Positions 1-13,348 of a stretch of 64,000 nucleotides of DNA are shown piece by piece. How positions within the stretch are numbered: position 1 is the stretch's first letter; every line of letters begins with the position of its first letter. Below the pieces are notes generated by a model, which saw nothing but the letters and a program-made list of their open reading frames with translations, had not been told where the DNA came from and did no database searches. Location: contig CM076197.1 of the NCBI GenBank assembly GCA_038277395.1, positions 85,263,050 to 85,327,049 on the forward strand, read 5' to 3'. Source of the stretch: Dryocosmus kuriphilus. Lineage: Eukaryota; Arthropoda; Insecta; Hymenoptera; Cynipidae. The translations under genes were made by a program, and so were the position numbers.

Positions 1-2387
1 TCAGTAGCTAATATTCCCTTGCGCGCCCGGCGCGGCTGTGAACGCTAGGATTGGCGTTACGACTACATGCGGTTTATCTACTAGTTTAGAATGTTCCCTA
101 AAGATAGTGTCTCGTAAGTTCTCATCTGACTATATTTAATGAATCGACAAGTTTAATGCCAAATGAAAGCAAACAAAAGTATAATATTTTTAGTTCTTGC
201 TAATTATAGTTGTCGGCGTAGTAAATTTATACGTTGTGAATAGTGAAGAATGACGCGATAGTGAATAAAAAGGAAAAATGAAAAATTAAGTACGGATGGA
301 AATACACAAACGAATTTTCATTTTTTCAGGTAATGGAAGTATAAAAACATGTTTTAAGCATGCCCCTGGGATACGCAGCCGTCCACTGAAGTGCTAATAT
401 TGCGCCGCCATGGCATACTGCCGCAACTGACCAGGCGGCAGCTGCGCTTAAAAATGTTTTTTTAACTACTGTTAGCATCTACGCGCTGAAAATCAAATTT
501 TTCTGCATTTACATCGTCATTAGTTCTCGAGTGTGCCTGACGTAAGAAATGTTTCCGTTTCAGAATTGAATAATTACGGTCGCAGATAACTTTGAACATT
601 TATTTTGTTTCTTTCATAGTATCATTGAATTGCCTTTTTTTTTTTAGAATGAGCGAACTTTACGGTATTCCTTAGGGCAAAAAACTTTATGTTGCCGGGG
701 ATGACGCCCTGTAGTCGTATTCAACTGGGCGTAGGGTATTCACTTTGCGCCGGATTGTTCATATTACGCTGTGTTTAGCACGTAATACACACTGCGGGTT
801 AAATATGCGAAAAATCGCACTAGGTTTACGTCCTGACGGTCTTCGCAACAATTGATAGATTTGGGGGCGTGTAGGTTGAGTTACCAGAGTGTTATTGTCA
901 CTAGACCCTGAAATTTCATTTTCCCTAAAACTGGGCATTTTGCCGAAAAAATCTACTAGATTATTACTAGACGTCCTTTCCGCAGATTTTATTACAATAG
1001 ATTTGATGGGACTCTTCGGCGTTTAGAATCCGAATTTTTGATAGAATCAGTGTAGACTATCTCAATTGACTATTAGGGGTGAAGACGTAGATCGTTTGGA
1101 AGTGTAAATCTTTATTCGTTTGTTGTGTATTCAAAGTTGGTATCGCCCCTTCTTCTTTTTAAACTACTCGCCTAATTTTTAGACATCGAACAGAAAGTTT
1201 CCAGGGAGTGACTGATAAAGAACGCTTGTAGAGTCACTGCAATAGCTCACCTTGGTATGTAAATTGATTGATTTGTACTCCCGTTGATAATGGTGCGATA
1301 ATATTACCCAACCCATTCACCTAACGGCGAGACCCCCTAATCTCACTTTCGATGTGTTTACATCGCCTAACCATTACGTTAGCACGAACCGTGCAATGAT
1401 CGCTCAGGAGTGTACGCAAAGAATCGGAGAGGTTGAATTTAAGCTAATATATATGTCATATATCTAGTAACCTTTTATTGGCGGGGCGCCTCATTGTTGG
1501 TTTTTTAAATCATTAGATTATTAACACTGAAGCTGTGGAAATAATCCATATTGTTATTTTCAGCGTCGTTGGGAAGGACGTTGATAAATTTAGTGTGACT
1601 GTTCGTCTAGTCCAGAAATGCAAGCGGATCTGCTATTTGATGAAATAGACGCCACAAACATTAAGTGAGATAAGGCAGATTATTCGGTTCTCTTTATCAA
1701 TATGAAATATGGAGAACAAAAAATCTGATCGTAACTAAAAAATAGATAAAGCAAAAAAAATTCGAAAAATTTAGTTATCTTTCATAGTCGCGCAGTTATT
1801 ATATACATGATTTCTGTATATGTCATCGCCACTGCTAAGAAAATAGTTACAGTGTGTCTATGATCGCTTATTTGACGCTACGTGTGAGGTGTTCTTTTAC
1901 CATTTCGAACATCTCCTGTTTAAAAATATGATTTTTTATAATTTGTTTTAGTACTTCCTGAGGATTTATAGTATTAGAGAATTTGAAATTTTGATCGTGA
2001 GTGGGCCACTAAAGCTCAGTGCTTTTTGCATTCTTTTTACAGTCATTAATGATGTTTCCTGAGTTCTATCTTTTACCCTAACGTCGGGTTTATCCGATAT
2101 AAATACGTCCAACATTCGCAAGGCCTGAGGAAGGTTAGTGTATAGTCAAAAGCATAAACAGTTGAAGTGGATTTTTTCTTTACGTCATATTTATATAAAC
2201 CACTCTGAATATTTAAAAACTTCAAAACCCATTCTGGTATTATAAAACCTGGCATGCGTGAAACAGTTCGGAAACATATGGTAATTTAAGACCGATTTAG
2301 TTTTCTAAAAGATCAACAATGGAAACATTTGTTAGATTCAAATTTCTTGTAACCCCCATTCAATGAGTACTAATATACATGATGAAG
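1..2387. other. AT-rich sequence without recognisable gene
   Basis: No open frame here shows a recognisable protein family, and the longest frames are about 60 codons. No TIR, LTR or tandem array stands out. Sequence quality may be poor, as in the rest of the first 12.8 kb. Confidence 0.5.
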
Positions 2388-2775
2388 CAAACTTCCTCAC
2401 CAGGACTCTTTTGGATGGGACGTTTTTGAACCTACCCCCCGTATTTCTCTGACCTTGCCCCAGATCAGATTTCCATCTCTTCCACTTCCCTGAGGTGCAC
2501 ATGGGTGGAAACAAGTTTCACTCGGACGTAGGACCTGAAGGGGGAGGTGGAGAAGTGGGCGAAAGAAAGCTGGCGGGAGACTTCTTCGAGTCACGCATCA
2601 AAAATTGATCCCCGCATCTCACCCACATTGCTCATCGAGAGGGATGGTGACTATGTCGAAAAACACTAACCAACTTACATATGTACAAGTTGTAACCAAC
2701 TATCTTTTTGTTCTTAATAATTTTTTTTGAAGCCTTCATAAATTGAGTTCACACTTAGTTTCTGGACGTGCCTCG
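2388..2775 (+). mobile_element. 3' relic of a mariner-like transposon
   Basis: Reading the plus strand, this segment matches the 3' third of the mariner at 52,938-54,267 (inverted there). It starts in the region coding for the KQLLDCFGWDVL stretch, runs through the third catalytic aspartate region and the C-terminus, and ends with the same terminal repeat, TTTCTGGACGTGCCTCG, followed by TA. The frame is destroyed by many one- and two-base insertions relative to that copy. The 5' two thirds of the element are absent. It is a dead fragment of the same family. Confidence 0.85.
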
Positions 2776-4609
2776 TAGTTTTAGAAGTTTTAGTCCGCTC
2801 TATTGTCCAAGGTAACCTTAGAAACTTTGAATCATGCAGCCTTCCCGTATACTTTCAGGAGATCTTTAGAAACTTTAGAAATATCATTCAGTGATTTCAA
2901 AATACTTCAATTTACATGAAAATACTTCAGATGTACATTTAAATACCTTCACGCCCTGACTTCAGAGTACTTCAGTTTCACATACACAAGACTTCAAGGA
3001 CTATACTTTAATCCTTTACCATATTATTTTCCTATTCTGGTTTTGAAACACTCTTTGACTTAAACATAACTTTAACAATCCTTCTTCAAAATCCCGGTAG
3101 TGTAAATTATTCTCTTAATATAAATCAATTTATTGAAGATTTGGTGTAATGATTAATTGTAGGGACTTTTACAAAGAAATTCCCAAGTGGAAATAATACA
3201 CATTCATATCTTAGCCAAGAGGGAGTTAATTTTTTAGTGGGAAAAGGCTAATTATCGGCTAGGACCCGTGCAGTTTTTCTTCCTTCAAAGTTAAAAAGTT
3301 AATTTTGGATCAGGCATATGGAAATAAATTTTAAAATAAAAACCTCGTTATTTATTTTTTTCATTAAATAAAATATCGTCTTATATATTAGCACTGAACT
3401 CTGTGATATTAAAACTATTAAATATAAATTAGAAGGTTTAAAAACCAATAATTATGGAGAACATTTTGTATCATTCTAATAACTTCAAATATATATTTTT
3501 TATTATTACTTAATTATAGATTATATAAAATATTGTTAAAATATATATTCTTTCAGTCGAATTTTTGGATATCAGGGCAGTGTTGTTTGTACTATGAGCT
3601 GATGGAATCCCTGTACTTAAAATGAAGAAATAAGGAGACCGATTCAGCACATTAATGACAAAATTAAAATAGGGAAACTCAATCGAGTAAAGTATTATGT
3701 ATTGAAGCATTATTTAATATATTGGTGCTTCACTTTACTTATAAATAAAAATTACTGAGATAAAATTCATAATCATTTGACTCTGATTTTCTAAATTGAC
3801 CCACGATACAGGCTTTCTCAGGACTGGTTGTCCTCAGATATTAACTCTAATTAGTGCTGCAAATTACGTTAAAGCTCATCAGTACGCTTACTCTTTCGTG
3901 TTGTGAACATAAATTTTTTATGCATTCTATAAGTTTATTTACAACATGATGCGATAGTACATTCTTATGAAAAGAATAAGAGAGGATTAATCGGTAACTT
4001 ACTGTATTATTCAAGTTTTGAAAAAAACTTATAATCACGTACCGAATTTCCGTTTTAATAGACCTTTACATCTTATAGCGGATGCTTAGGCGCGCCACCT
4101 TGACTTACTGAATAACTCAACATTCTTGCAAGAATATAAATAGTATTCGAGCCTATTTTGTACGTAACGTTACAGTCTACCCATGCTCTATTACCTCCGC
4201 CAGATTTGATAAGTAAAAACTAACCAGACCGAAAATATATGTTCCAAGTGGAGATGATTTCGCCGATACATAAAAATGTAGAATAGAACGACAGTCATCA
4301 TCTTCATTTTGTCATGTTGAAAAAACAGTTTGAAGTTACAGGAAACAAATCGTTTCAAAGGAAAAAAAAAAACTAGCAACTTGTGTGACTAGCACGGTAT
4401 GTAGAATGATAGGTTATTTAATTCAAATTACTATCGAGGTTGAATGGATTGGGGAGTAAATCGTCTTGTCGGTCACTTCGTTGCGTTATCGAAAAAACTC
4501 TGTGAACTGTTTTCGCTGTATGATAAACAATAATTCTATCTCAGCGGATTAAAGAACAATAAATATTTTGTCGTTATAGCAATATTTGTCGAAACATTCA
4601 GTGGACGAA
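2776..4609. other. AT-rich sequence without recognisable gene
   Basis: No coding similarity is seen. 2,890-3,000 carries a loose run of ACTTCA-type repeats (AAAATACTTCA, GAGTACTTCAG). The rest is AT-rich filler with frames under 71 codons. Confidence 0.4.
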
Positions 4610-7600
4610 ATGCGTTATGAATGCTGTTCAGTCCATTATAAGTGCGAGTTGCCAATGGTTGACCATAAGAAAATTCATGACAGCTAATTGGCAAATCATG
4701 TACGGTTGAATACTTCATGCAATTCGTGGAATAATAATTGATTAAATTATTATTAACTATAGAACAAGAAATTCCGATATTTGCTATAGGTTTCGTGTTA
4801 CAATCATGGTTTTTCTGGAAAAAAAAAAATATTTAAATTCCTGTAAAATAGCACTATACCCCGCATGCAGTTGATCATACCGCAACACTTAAAAATTAGA
4901 AAAAAGTTCTCACAACTGTGTACTCGGAAAAATGTATTCATTCAGTAGTTATTATACTATATTATATGGATGGTAGCATCATGCACGAACTCGGATTAGT
5001 TCATTCACACTCTCTTAGTACCGTTTCTAACACGGCACGCATTTACTCTATACCTGCTCAGCATCGGGATTTCCATCCTACCTTGCTCCATCTTAGATCA
5101 GGTCCTAGCTCTTTTAGATCAACCACTGATAATACGTGTATTATCCCATATGTTTACACTCAAAAAACTGCTGCTAGAGGTTCCTGACTTCTGAATCCGC
5201 GCAAATTCCCTCTGTAAAACTTGCGATATACTTACTTGTCCCTTAAAAAGTTGCCGCATTACTTGCAAGAGAGTCATGTCCGCCGTTGCTATCTAATTTC
5301 CGGGAGCGGAACTTTCATTTTAATAATTGGTCTTGAGTTAATTATTTGCTGACCCGTTTTTATCGATGCATTGCAATGCTCAAAGATTATGCTTAGAATT
5401 CTTCAATTCAGTACCAGTCCATTGTCCATTTTGGGACCATTAGACGAATTTTCGAAGTTCTTTATTTTCGAATACTCTAAAACCTGTTCTCAGTTCTTTG
5501 CAAGATACAAGCGCCGAACGTTTCGCAACACCGTATTCATGACCGATCGCCATTATCTCAACAGTTTTTGTAAATTCTGGTAATTTGTATGTTCTTCAGA
5601 TAGCTGAATCGCGATTTACTACAAAACAAAACACTGTATCTTGACAATACTACTCTATCTACCAGAAACCAAATCATACCAGCTGTGCAACCGCCCTTTC
5701 ATTTCAGCACTTAATGCAACTTGCCGTGAACATAGCTTAAAACCTATAGCCGAGTAATAAGGAATCAAACTGCTAAATATTCATCCACAACCCGAAGCCA
5801 AAGCCGATCCCCCTCCTTCACACATGTAACTTCTCCGATCCCGTGTCCAGGTCGACCTCCGAAACCTTTATCAAAATTGTTTGTCTAAGAACCCCTACCT
5901 AACTTCTAGAAACCTTTTTCCCATTCTTTTCTGTGGATCCAATCATTTCCGCACTCAATTTACGCAACCCCTCTATCAACTAGCAAAAATACTCGAGGAT
6001 CACATGTATTTTTTGTAGAACTAATTCTACTTAGAAATCCGACTGACGTGGTGCGCACCGGAGGGGTGTTCGGTTGGTACTTATCCTGACCACGTGATTC
6101 TAAAACTAAGTTCCCGTGACAAGGATCCGCCAAAAAGAAATTTCGCATCCTGACACCATGATATTTCCAGGCCAAAGGGATCAGAAAAACTCTTCAAGAC
6201 TAAAACACCGTTTACCCCGCACCCATACGCCCTAACTGCCCCCTTAAGACAGAAACTGCCAGAAGACACTAACGCAATTTGAGCCTTAGCGGTACACCCA
6301 AGAAACTCGGGGGAATATCCGCAGTACATAGTGTCGCGTACGCTCCTGTGATAGTCAATGAACGTCGCTATTCAGCTCCCCCCCCTTTTCGAGGGTCACC
6401 CCCCTGTGTCGTAAATAGGATATATGTTGTATCCCTTCATATTATTCCATTTCTCTCTATATTTCTTTTACTAACAACTAATTGTCAAACATTTGATTGC
6501 GCCGTGTAGAACCTTGTCTGTTTCGGTCCAGGCCCACAGTAGGGCACCTCCCCCAATCGACGACCGTCTTATACTATACCGCAAAAATCGCCCACGCCCC
6601 ATTGAAATTAACATAACCAGATAACCGATCAAAAATTATAGCATAAAATAAACACTATGTCTTATAGCACAACACTAGACCAGTGATATTCCAAACGAAA
6701 CGGCACGAACCTAATAAAACGCCCTCAGTTTTACAAATGCTCCCTCCACCCAGACCCCCATCCCCCCATCACACAACCCTTCCAACACCACCCCCGTACC
6801 ACGTTCTGTTTTTACCAGCACAACCACGTATCACCAGCCATATCCTCATATAAAATTAGACTTTGCATGGGTGGCAACAGAGAATCCCATCATGTAGTAG
6901 TGGGCCCCCAATTTTTATCAGTTCATGACGGAGTGGGTCAATGCCCAGCGGCTTTGGTTTTTTTCATCTTCTTTTATGAGCCCATGTTCTATTAACGCCA
7001 TATCATTTGTCACCTCTTCATCAATCTTGTCACATCACCCATAGCACACGTTTTTGTGGTTTCTCACACGAGATTATCAGCTTCAACGGGGGACCCGATA
7101 CAGCCCAGTGGTAGCCGGGAGTACAAAATTCGGAGGCACCCTTGCGTCTTTCCTTGACCGCCCCGGCCAATTTAACTTTCTGTTGCACCCCAGCATACTA
7201 CGTTTCGATAGTCCTCTAGTGCCTCGTGGTCCGCCTACCACCCACCCCCCCACTCACACCCCAGTCAACAATCTACTCCCACCAACCCGTAAATGCTACT
7301 ACATCAGACTCTATAATCCAATCTGATGGACCATGCTTACTACGATCTCACGCCCTGTCTCACATATTTTGAGTTCCTAACACCATTGATAACCACACAC
7401 CAAGCGCCGCACCAAAATTCGGAACCTACACACAGACAACGAGTTTCCCTACGTCGGCACCCGTTATCCAGGTGTCTTGTTCGTTCTGCCCGGAGGTACC
7501 TTTTCTTTGGCCATAACAATAGAAACCTAAATTTCGTACTATGTTAACTAACACGAAGGCGAACTTCTCAATGTGTATGGATCCACACACCCCCCTTGAT

Positions 7601-9175
7601 GCCCCCCTATTGGCCTCCACAATACCCTTAACACCCTTCCGCTTTTAGCCCCTCCAGCTCCCGAGCCCCCGCCCTTGATCAGTTTCCCCCCCCCCCCCCC
7701 CCACCCCCCCCGCCCCCCCCCCCCCCGCCCCTTCGGCCCGCCCCGCCCTACTCCCACCCCCCCCTTCCCCCTTTTCTAAACCATAGTTGTCTCTCTTCGT
7801 GCGAACACAGGTTTGCTTTTGGTTACTTTCTTTTAAACCTATAGTCCTATTTTCGCTGGCTGTCTGTTATCGGCTCATCGTTGTAACATTTGACCCCCAG
7901 CGGTTTCCGGACTCCCTTCTCACAATTTAGCGCTTTTCGGCTATCGTACGTCCCTGTTTTGAGAAGTAGCGATTCGGAAACTATTTATGATAATACTTTA
8001 TTTGTTATCTTATCTATTCTAGTTTCTGTTGAGGCATTTTATTATCTCTTATCTTATAGTCTCGAAACTGTACTGCTGGCACTTGTAGGTAGTTTTCTGC
8101 AACTGTTAAAATGGGGGGTCCTGGGATTCCCTCTAGGCCACTTAAGTCACGAGAAAGGTTCTCTCAAATGCGTTAAAATTCCGCATCCCTCGAACGATCT
8201 GACATACGTCAGAAGCTCGTCACTGTACCATCGGTCGCTTGCGTCCGGAACTTCTAACCGTGATTTGAGAAATACTCGATTCTGGGTTGTTACATGTAAG
8301 ATGAAGTTGAGGGTTGCAGCGGACTACGGTAGAATTGTACGTGCATTGAGAATTTAGGGGCATATGTAGCACCGAGGTGTCAGTATCTTGAAGCTGACAA
8401 AGTTTATTACGCTAATTCCATTAGGGTCATACTGACGTCGATGAGATGCTTATCTGACCTGTTCGCATAATGTCATTTGTTAGGCCCTATACATTGGTTC
8501 TTTTCCAATTTTCGCGTTGAAGTCTCACAATACTATTTTTGCGTCAAACTTCTGAGAAAATTAAGTCTCGCTACAAACTTGTATTCGATATGTAGATCGA
8601 TATCGTAAAAAAGTATCAGATAGTTATCTTCGTCTTTGTCCTTCCGATCAAAGGGCTGAGTGCATCCAATAGTATAATTATAGTCACCTTGTTTGCTTGA
8701 AATTCGACACCTTTATGTATACAAACTATATTGATAACCTAGTCGTTATTGAAATTAGCATATCGTTACACGCTTGCGAAATTCGTTGTCTCATTGTAAT
8801 AGAGAAACGCCGGATCCCAAGTTTGCGCCCTTTAGCTAACATCCATAGTGAAAGTGTAAGTTACATCATTCTGTGGCAGAGATTGAGAGCTAGTGCATAC
8901 TCGCCAGGCAGAGCAGGTTTCATTGAAGTGCTATATTATATCAATATTCGTATTCTCTTTTTAGCTATTCTCAATGAATTCGCTAAATCCGCCAAGTACT
9001 TAGACACTACTGCGCGTTCTCAGAGTTCCCCGTTTAACTGATATTTTATTTGCAGGTTAGTTCGTTTTTGGAAGATAGACATGATAGTTTTATGATGAGT
9101 CCGCACGGTAGGGATACCTCGGTTCGATCGCAGGTGAGGCCGACCGTCCCAGGAAGTGATAACCCTCCTATCCTC
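4610..9175 (-). mobile_element. RTE-like LINE, copy A, heavily corrupted
   Basis: Segment by segment this region is collinear with copy B (9,370-12,795): about 5,340-5,600 pairs with 9,950-10,170, about 7,790-7,930 with 11,645-11,790, and about 8,780-9,175 with 12,450-12,795. It is roughly one third longer than copy B because it carries frequent short extra bases and long C-rich stretches (6,700-7,790, with C-runs at 7,685-7,735). No frame of the endonuclease or reverse transcriptase survives for more than a few dozen codons. The open frame on the plus strand at 7,890-8,357 is a chance frame inside this copy. Whether the damage is biological or a sequencing artefact cannot be decided here. 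Confidence 0.65.
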
Positions 9176-10657
9176 TCCTGACTTAAAGCGCAGCTTGGTA
9201 GCGGGAGCATCTCGACTCCTCCGATGGTCGTGGGGGCATCTCCGACGGTGTGATGTGAGCCCGCATGGGTCACTCGCCAAATTCCAGGTACGCATAGCTG
9301 GTCGAGAAAATAGGGTGGACCGGTATACCTTCCAGGAGCCCGCTCTGGGAGGTGCGGCGAGGGTAGTGGGAGGGAGTCATTATAATTGCGGGTTGCCAAT
9401 TACAAATAATCATGGCAGACTTTTAGGCAAATACCAGTAGTAACATTCAAGTGCAATGTGGAATAATTGATAAATTAATATTAACTACTGTAATTCCGAT
9501 ATTGTATAGTTTCGTGTTGTGTGCATTTTTTCAAAAAAAATTATTTAAAATTGTATAATACACATAAGCGCATGCGTTTTTCATATGCAACACTTAAAAA
9601 TTTAATTCTCTCACCGTCTAAAAATAAAATAATATATAAATATATAATATTATGTGCCTTGCGAACATCGGAATTCATTGCCTCAGCTAACCCAGAACTC
9701 CCAGGCACGCATCTCTATCCCTGTGCATCTTCCATCCAGATTAATAATCATGTCCTAGCTTCTTTTAGATCATCCCCTTAACGTTTTTCTCCCATCTGTT
9801 TCTTCTCGGTCTGCCTAGAGGCCTCTTACTAAATCGGTTTTCCCCTCTCAAAACTTGCGCACACTGTCGCTTTCGTTGCCCCATTCTTGCAAGCATGTCC
9901 CCGCACCGAGCTGTAATTTTCCGCGCTTTCATTACTCTTATGTAATATTTACTGACCCGTAGAGTGCATTGCAGCTTTCATCATTATGCAGGTTTTCTCC
10001 ATTCACCAGTCCCTTCGTCCATTTTGGGGACCATAGATTTTTTCGAAGTTACTGTTATTTTTCGAATACTCAAAAACCTGTTTCTCACTCTCCTTTTCGT
10101 CAGCGCTCCACGTTTTTTCGCACCCGTACATGGACGATCGGCATATATTATCGTTTTGTAAATTCTTAATTTTTTGATGTTTCTAGATAGCGATCGCGAT
10201 TTTAGTAATGTATTTGCTGCATAGTAGCACCGATTGCCAAGCGTGCAGCCGCCTGTTCATTTCCGCTTTAATGAGTTTTTGGCCGCTAGTTATAATAGTC
10301 CCCGAGGTATTTAAACTCATTAACTCTTTTCCAAATTTACATATTTCCGGCCATTCCAGATCCCCCTCTTCATATGCTTTGTTCTGATCTGTCGACGATC
10401 AAAATATTTGTCTACGATTCGCTAACTTTAAACCTATTTCCTTGGCTTTGTGTGATCAAGATTTCCGCATTTTTAGCTACCGTTTCTCTATACATCCCCC
10501 GAGTAAGTCGAGATCATCTGCATATCCCAGAATTTGTATTATCCCACTGAGGGTAGCACCGGACGATTCGTTTTGTACTTCTCTGACCACGTATTCTAAA
10601 ACTAAGTTAGAAAAGGATGCACGAAAGCGCATCGCCCTGTTTCAGGCCCATCGCGGA

Positions 10658-11471
10658 TCAAAAACTCTTCAGATAAACTTCCGTTACGCGTATCCTACCC
10701 CTACTGCCGCTTAAGCAAACTTCGATAAGTCTAACCAATTTCCTTGGGTACGCCCAAGAACTCCAGAATCCAGTACATTCGTACGCGTATAATAGAGTCG
10801 TAAAGCTTTTTTGAAGTCGATAAATCAGCTGATGTATTGCTTTCATTAAATTCCCATTTTCTCTTTCTAACAGTTGTTCTAATTGTAAACATTTTTGATT
10901 GCTTGTAGACTGGTTTCGGCGGAATCCACAATGGTAATCCCCTAATGATTTCCTCAGCAAAAGGCGTTAGTTTACATAAGATTACATTGGTCAGGATCTT
11001 ATAGCACGAAGGCACAAGTGAAATTCCCCGATAATTGTTACAGTTCGTTTTATCGCCTTTTTTAAAAATGGGTATAATGATAGAGGTATTCCCATTCCTC
11101 CGGTATGCGTTCTGTTTTCCAGATTGCGCGTATTAAATTTTACAAATTTGGCTTGTGAGTCAGGGCCCCCATTTTTTATCACATTCTGACGTAGTTCGTC
11201 AATGCCCGCGGCTTTGTTATTTTTCAACTTCTTTATTGCCATTTCTATTTCTCTATCAGTAGGCCTCATCAATTAGTAGATCAGCAGTGGTGGATTTCAC
11301 CGAGATTAACTTCAAAACGGGGGCTTCGCGTACGTTCAATAGCTTATCAAAATAGTTTTTCCATAAATTTAGTCTTTCTGTTGCATTAGCTACTAGATTG
11401 CCATTTTCTTCCCTCAATACTTCCGTTCTACTTTGAAAGCCTTTTCTTATAAAATTGATTCCCCTGTACAT
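10658..11471 (-). pseudogene. reverse transcriptase fragments of RTE-like LINE
   Basis: Overlapping minus-strand frames together spell the N-terminal and central RT blocks: a KKLKNNKAAGIDEL segment (about 11,240-11,190), an SCYKILTNVILCKLTPFAEEI segment (about 11,010-10,960), the CGFRR-STSNQ block, and a strand ending in YDSIIRVR with a following LGVPKEIG. Reading switches between two frames at least three times. The YADD-type catalytic core and thumb are not recognisable further down, so the domain is incomplete or too degraded to see. Confidence 0.65.
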
Positions 11472-11933
11472 CTCACGCGGGTTATTTTGCTTTTATTATG
11501 CGTGTCTATTGCTAGTATCTTTTCTTCTCCCACTCCTTTTCTTGGATCTGTAAAACCTATTTGTACTTTTACTAATCTCGAGATACTTCTTATGTTTTGA
11601 TCGCACTTATTTTGTAACCTAATTTCTTTGGCCTTCGTTCGCTTTTTAAACCATAGTTTGCTCTCTTCGTCGAACCACGGTTTGCTTTTGGTTACTTTTC
11701 TTTAAACCTATAGTACTTTTCGCGGCTGTCTTTATCGCCTCTTACATATTGCCCCACAGGGTTTCCGGATCCTTCTCACAATTATCGCTATCGTCTCACT
11801 GTTTTTTTTGAAGAGCGTCGAAACTATTAGAAATCTTTACTTGATAATTCAATATTTCTGTTGGTATTTTAAACTTATCTGTATCGAAACGTACTGCTGG
11901 CGCTGGAGGCTAGTTTTCTTATTTAATGCCAGT

Positions 11934-12608
11934 CTAGATCTTAGTTTTCACTATCACGAGAAAGTGATCTGAATTTAAATCCGCCCCCCTGTACGATCTT
12001 ACATCGAGAATGTTTGTATGACGTCTTCTGTCAATTAAAACGTGATCAATCTGATTCTGTGTGATACCATCTGGTGATGTCCAGGTGGCCTTATGTATAT
12101 TTTTATGCTTGAAATATGTGCTTTTAACAACGAGGTTCTTTGAAGCTGCAAAGTTTATTACTCTAATCCCATTATCATTACTGACGTCATGCAAGCTTTC
12201 TGACCCTATTGTAGGCCTATACATTGGTTCTTTTCCAATTTTCGCGTTGAAGTCTCACAATACTATTTTTGCGTCAAACTTCGAGAACTTGTCAAAAACT
12301 TGTTCGATTGTTTCGTAAAAAAGATCTTTAGTATCTTCGTCTTTGTCTTCGTAGGGGCAGTGCACGTTAACTAGCACCTGTTTGCAGAAATTACCCTTTA
12401 GTACAATATATGATAACCTGTCGTTAATGAATTGCATATCGATAACCGCTTGCGAAATTCGTTTATTAATAAGAAACCCGGTCCCCAGTTTGCGCCCTTT
12501 AGCTCCACCATAGTGAAAAGTGTAGTACTCCTTGGAGATTGATTCATACTCGCCAGGCCAGCAGGTTTCTTGAAGTGCTATTATATCAATATCGTATCTC
12601 TTTGCCAT
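11934..12608 (-). pseudogene. endonuclease (EEP) domain of RTE-like LINE
   Basis: Exonuclease-endonuclease-phosphatase fold of a LINE. It would nick target DNA for target-primed reverse transcription. Visible motifs, in order: ALQETCW (catalytic Glu), VNVHCPYED, a DFNAKIG block, NQIDHVLIDRR and LNSDHFLV (catalytic Asp-His). The first 117 codons and the rest lie in the same frame and are separated by a TGA where the family has Gly just before DFNAK, so a single nonsense change interrupts this domain. The RT part downstream is frameshifted, so the element cannot be autonomous. Confidence 0.7.
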
Positions 12609-12795
12609 CTCAATGAATTCGCTAAATCCGCCATATTTAGACTACGCGCGTTCAGAGTTCCCGTCTTAAGATATTTTATTGCAGTTGTTCGTTTTTTGGA
12701 AGTTAGCCATGATAGTTTTAAGAAAGTCCGCACGTTAGGGATCCTGTTCCGATCGCAGGTGAGTCCGCCGTCCCAGGAGTGATAACCCCCAAACC

Positions 12796-13348
12796 TCCCT
12801 AGGTCTAAGTATGGGAGCTTTCCGACTTTGACAAGGACCGTGTCAGCTTGTCGTCAGACACATTACATTTTCATCCTCGTATCCTAACGTCCCCCTGCAA
12901 GGCAGTCCGCCACACTGGCATCAATACCACGTTGACCCTACAGGCGAATCATTCCACACATCCCTTGCGGGCAGTGTTATCGCTGTGGTGTCCAATGGAC
13001 AGCAGATTTTCCCCCTACAAGATTTTTAGTTTTGGTTCGGGTAGTGTTTCTAGGTGAATACACGCTGAGCCTCGGCTTGGTAGAACCCACCTATTGCGTA
13101 TGGACGCGAAAGGGTGAATCCCCCCAAACCATAGCCGTCGTGTACCTATTTTTTACCAATGTGGGCTCACCACACCCACTACTGGTTCCTATCGGCTGTC
13201 CGCGACTGCTTATTCTTGTATTCACAGTTAACCTCAGAAGCTGTTCAACCTCAGGGGCCGTTCCTCTATCCGCAACCTGAGGAAGCGCTGCGTAGTGGTG
13301 ATAGGGACCCACCGAGCAGTCTCAAAATATATAACAAATTTTAAACCT
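12796..13348. other. unassigned sequence left of the gypsy insertion
   Basis: No recognisable coding region. On the minus strand this would be the continuation of the intron of the THAP gene at 29,343-29,732 once the gypsy element is removed. No downstream THAP-gene exon was recognised. Confidence 0.35.

Larger units (their letters stand above)
9370..12795 (-). mobile_element. RTE-like non-LTR retrotransposon, copy B, degenerate
   Basis: On the minus strand an apurinic-like endonuclease domain (about 12,608-11,934) is followed by reverse transcriptase pieces (about 11,471-10,658). That is the order of a single-ORF LINE. The endonuclease resembles the type often annotated as craniofacial development protein 2-like in arthropod genomes, which belongs to RTE-group LINEs. 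The RT blocks (NNKAAGID near 11,200; STSNQ and a FKKAYDSI-type block near 10,800) are spread over two frames, so several frameshifts exist. The element end around 12,795 is inferred from where similarity with copy A stops. No target-site duplication was identified. Confidence 0.65.

Noticed and set aside
7890..8357. 155-codon plus-strand frame
   Set aside because: Lies antisense in the corrupted RTE copy A; the matching part of copy B has no such frame.
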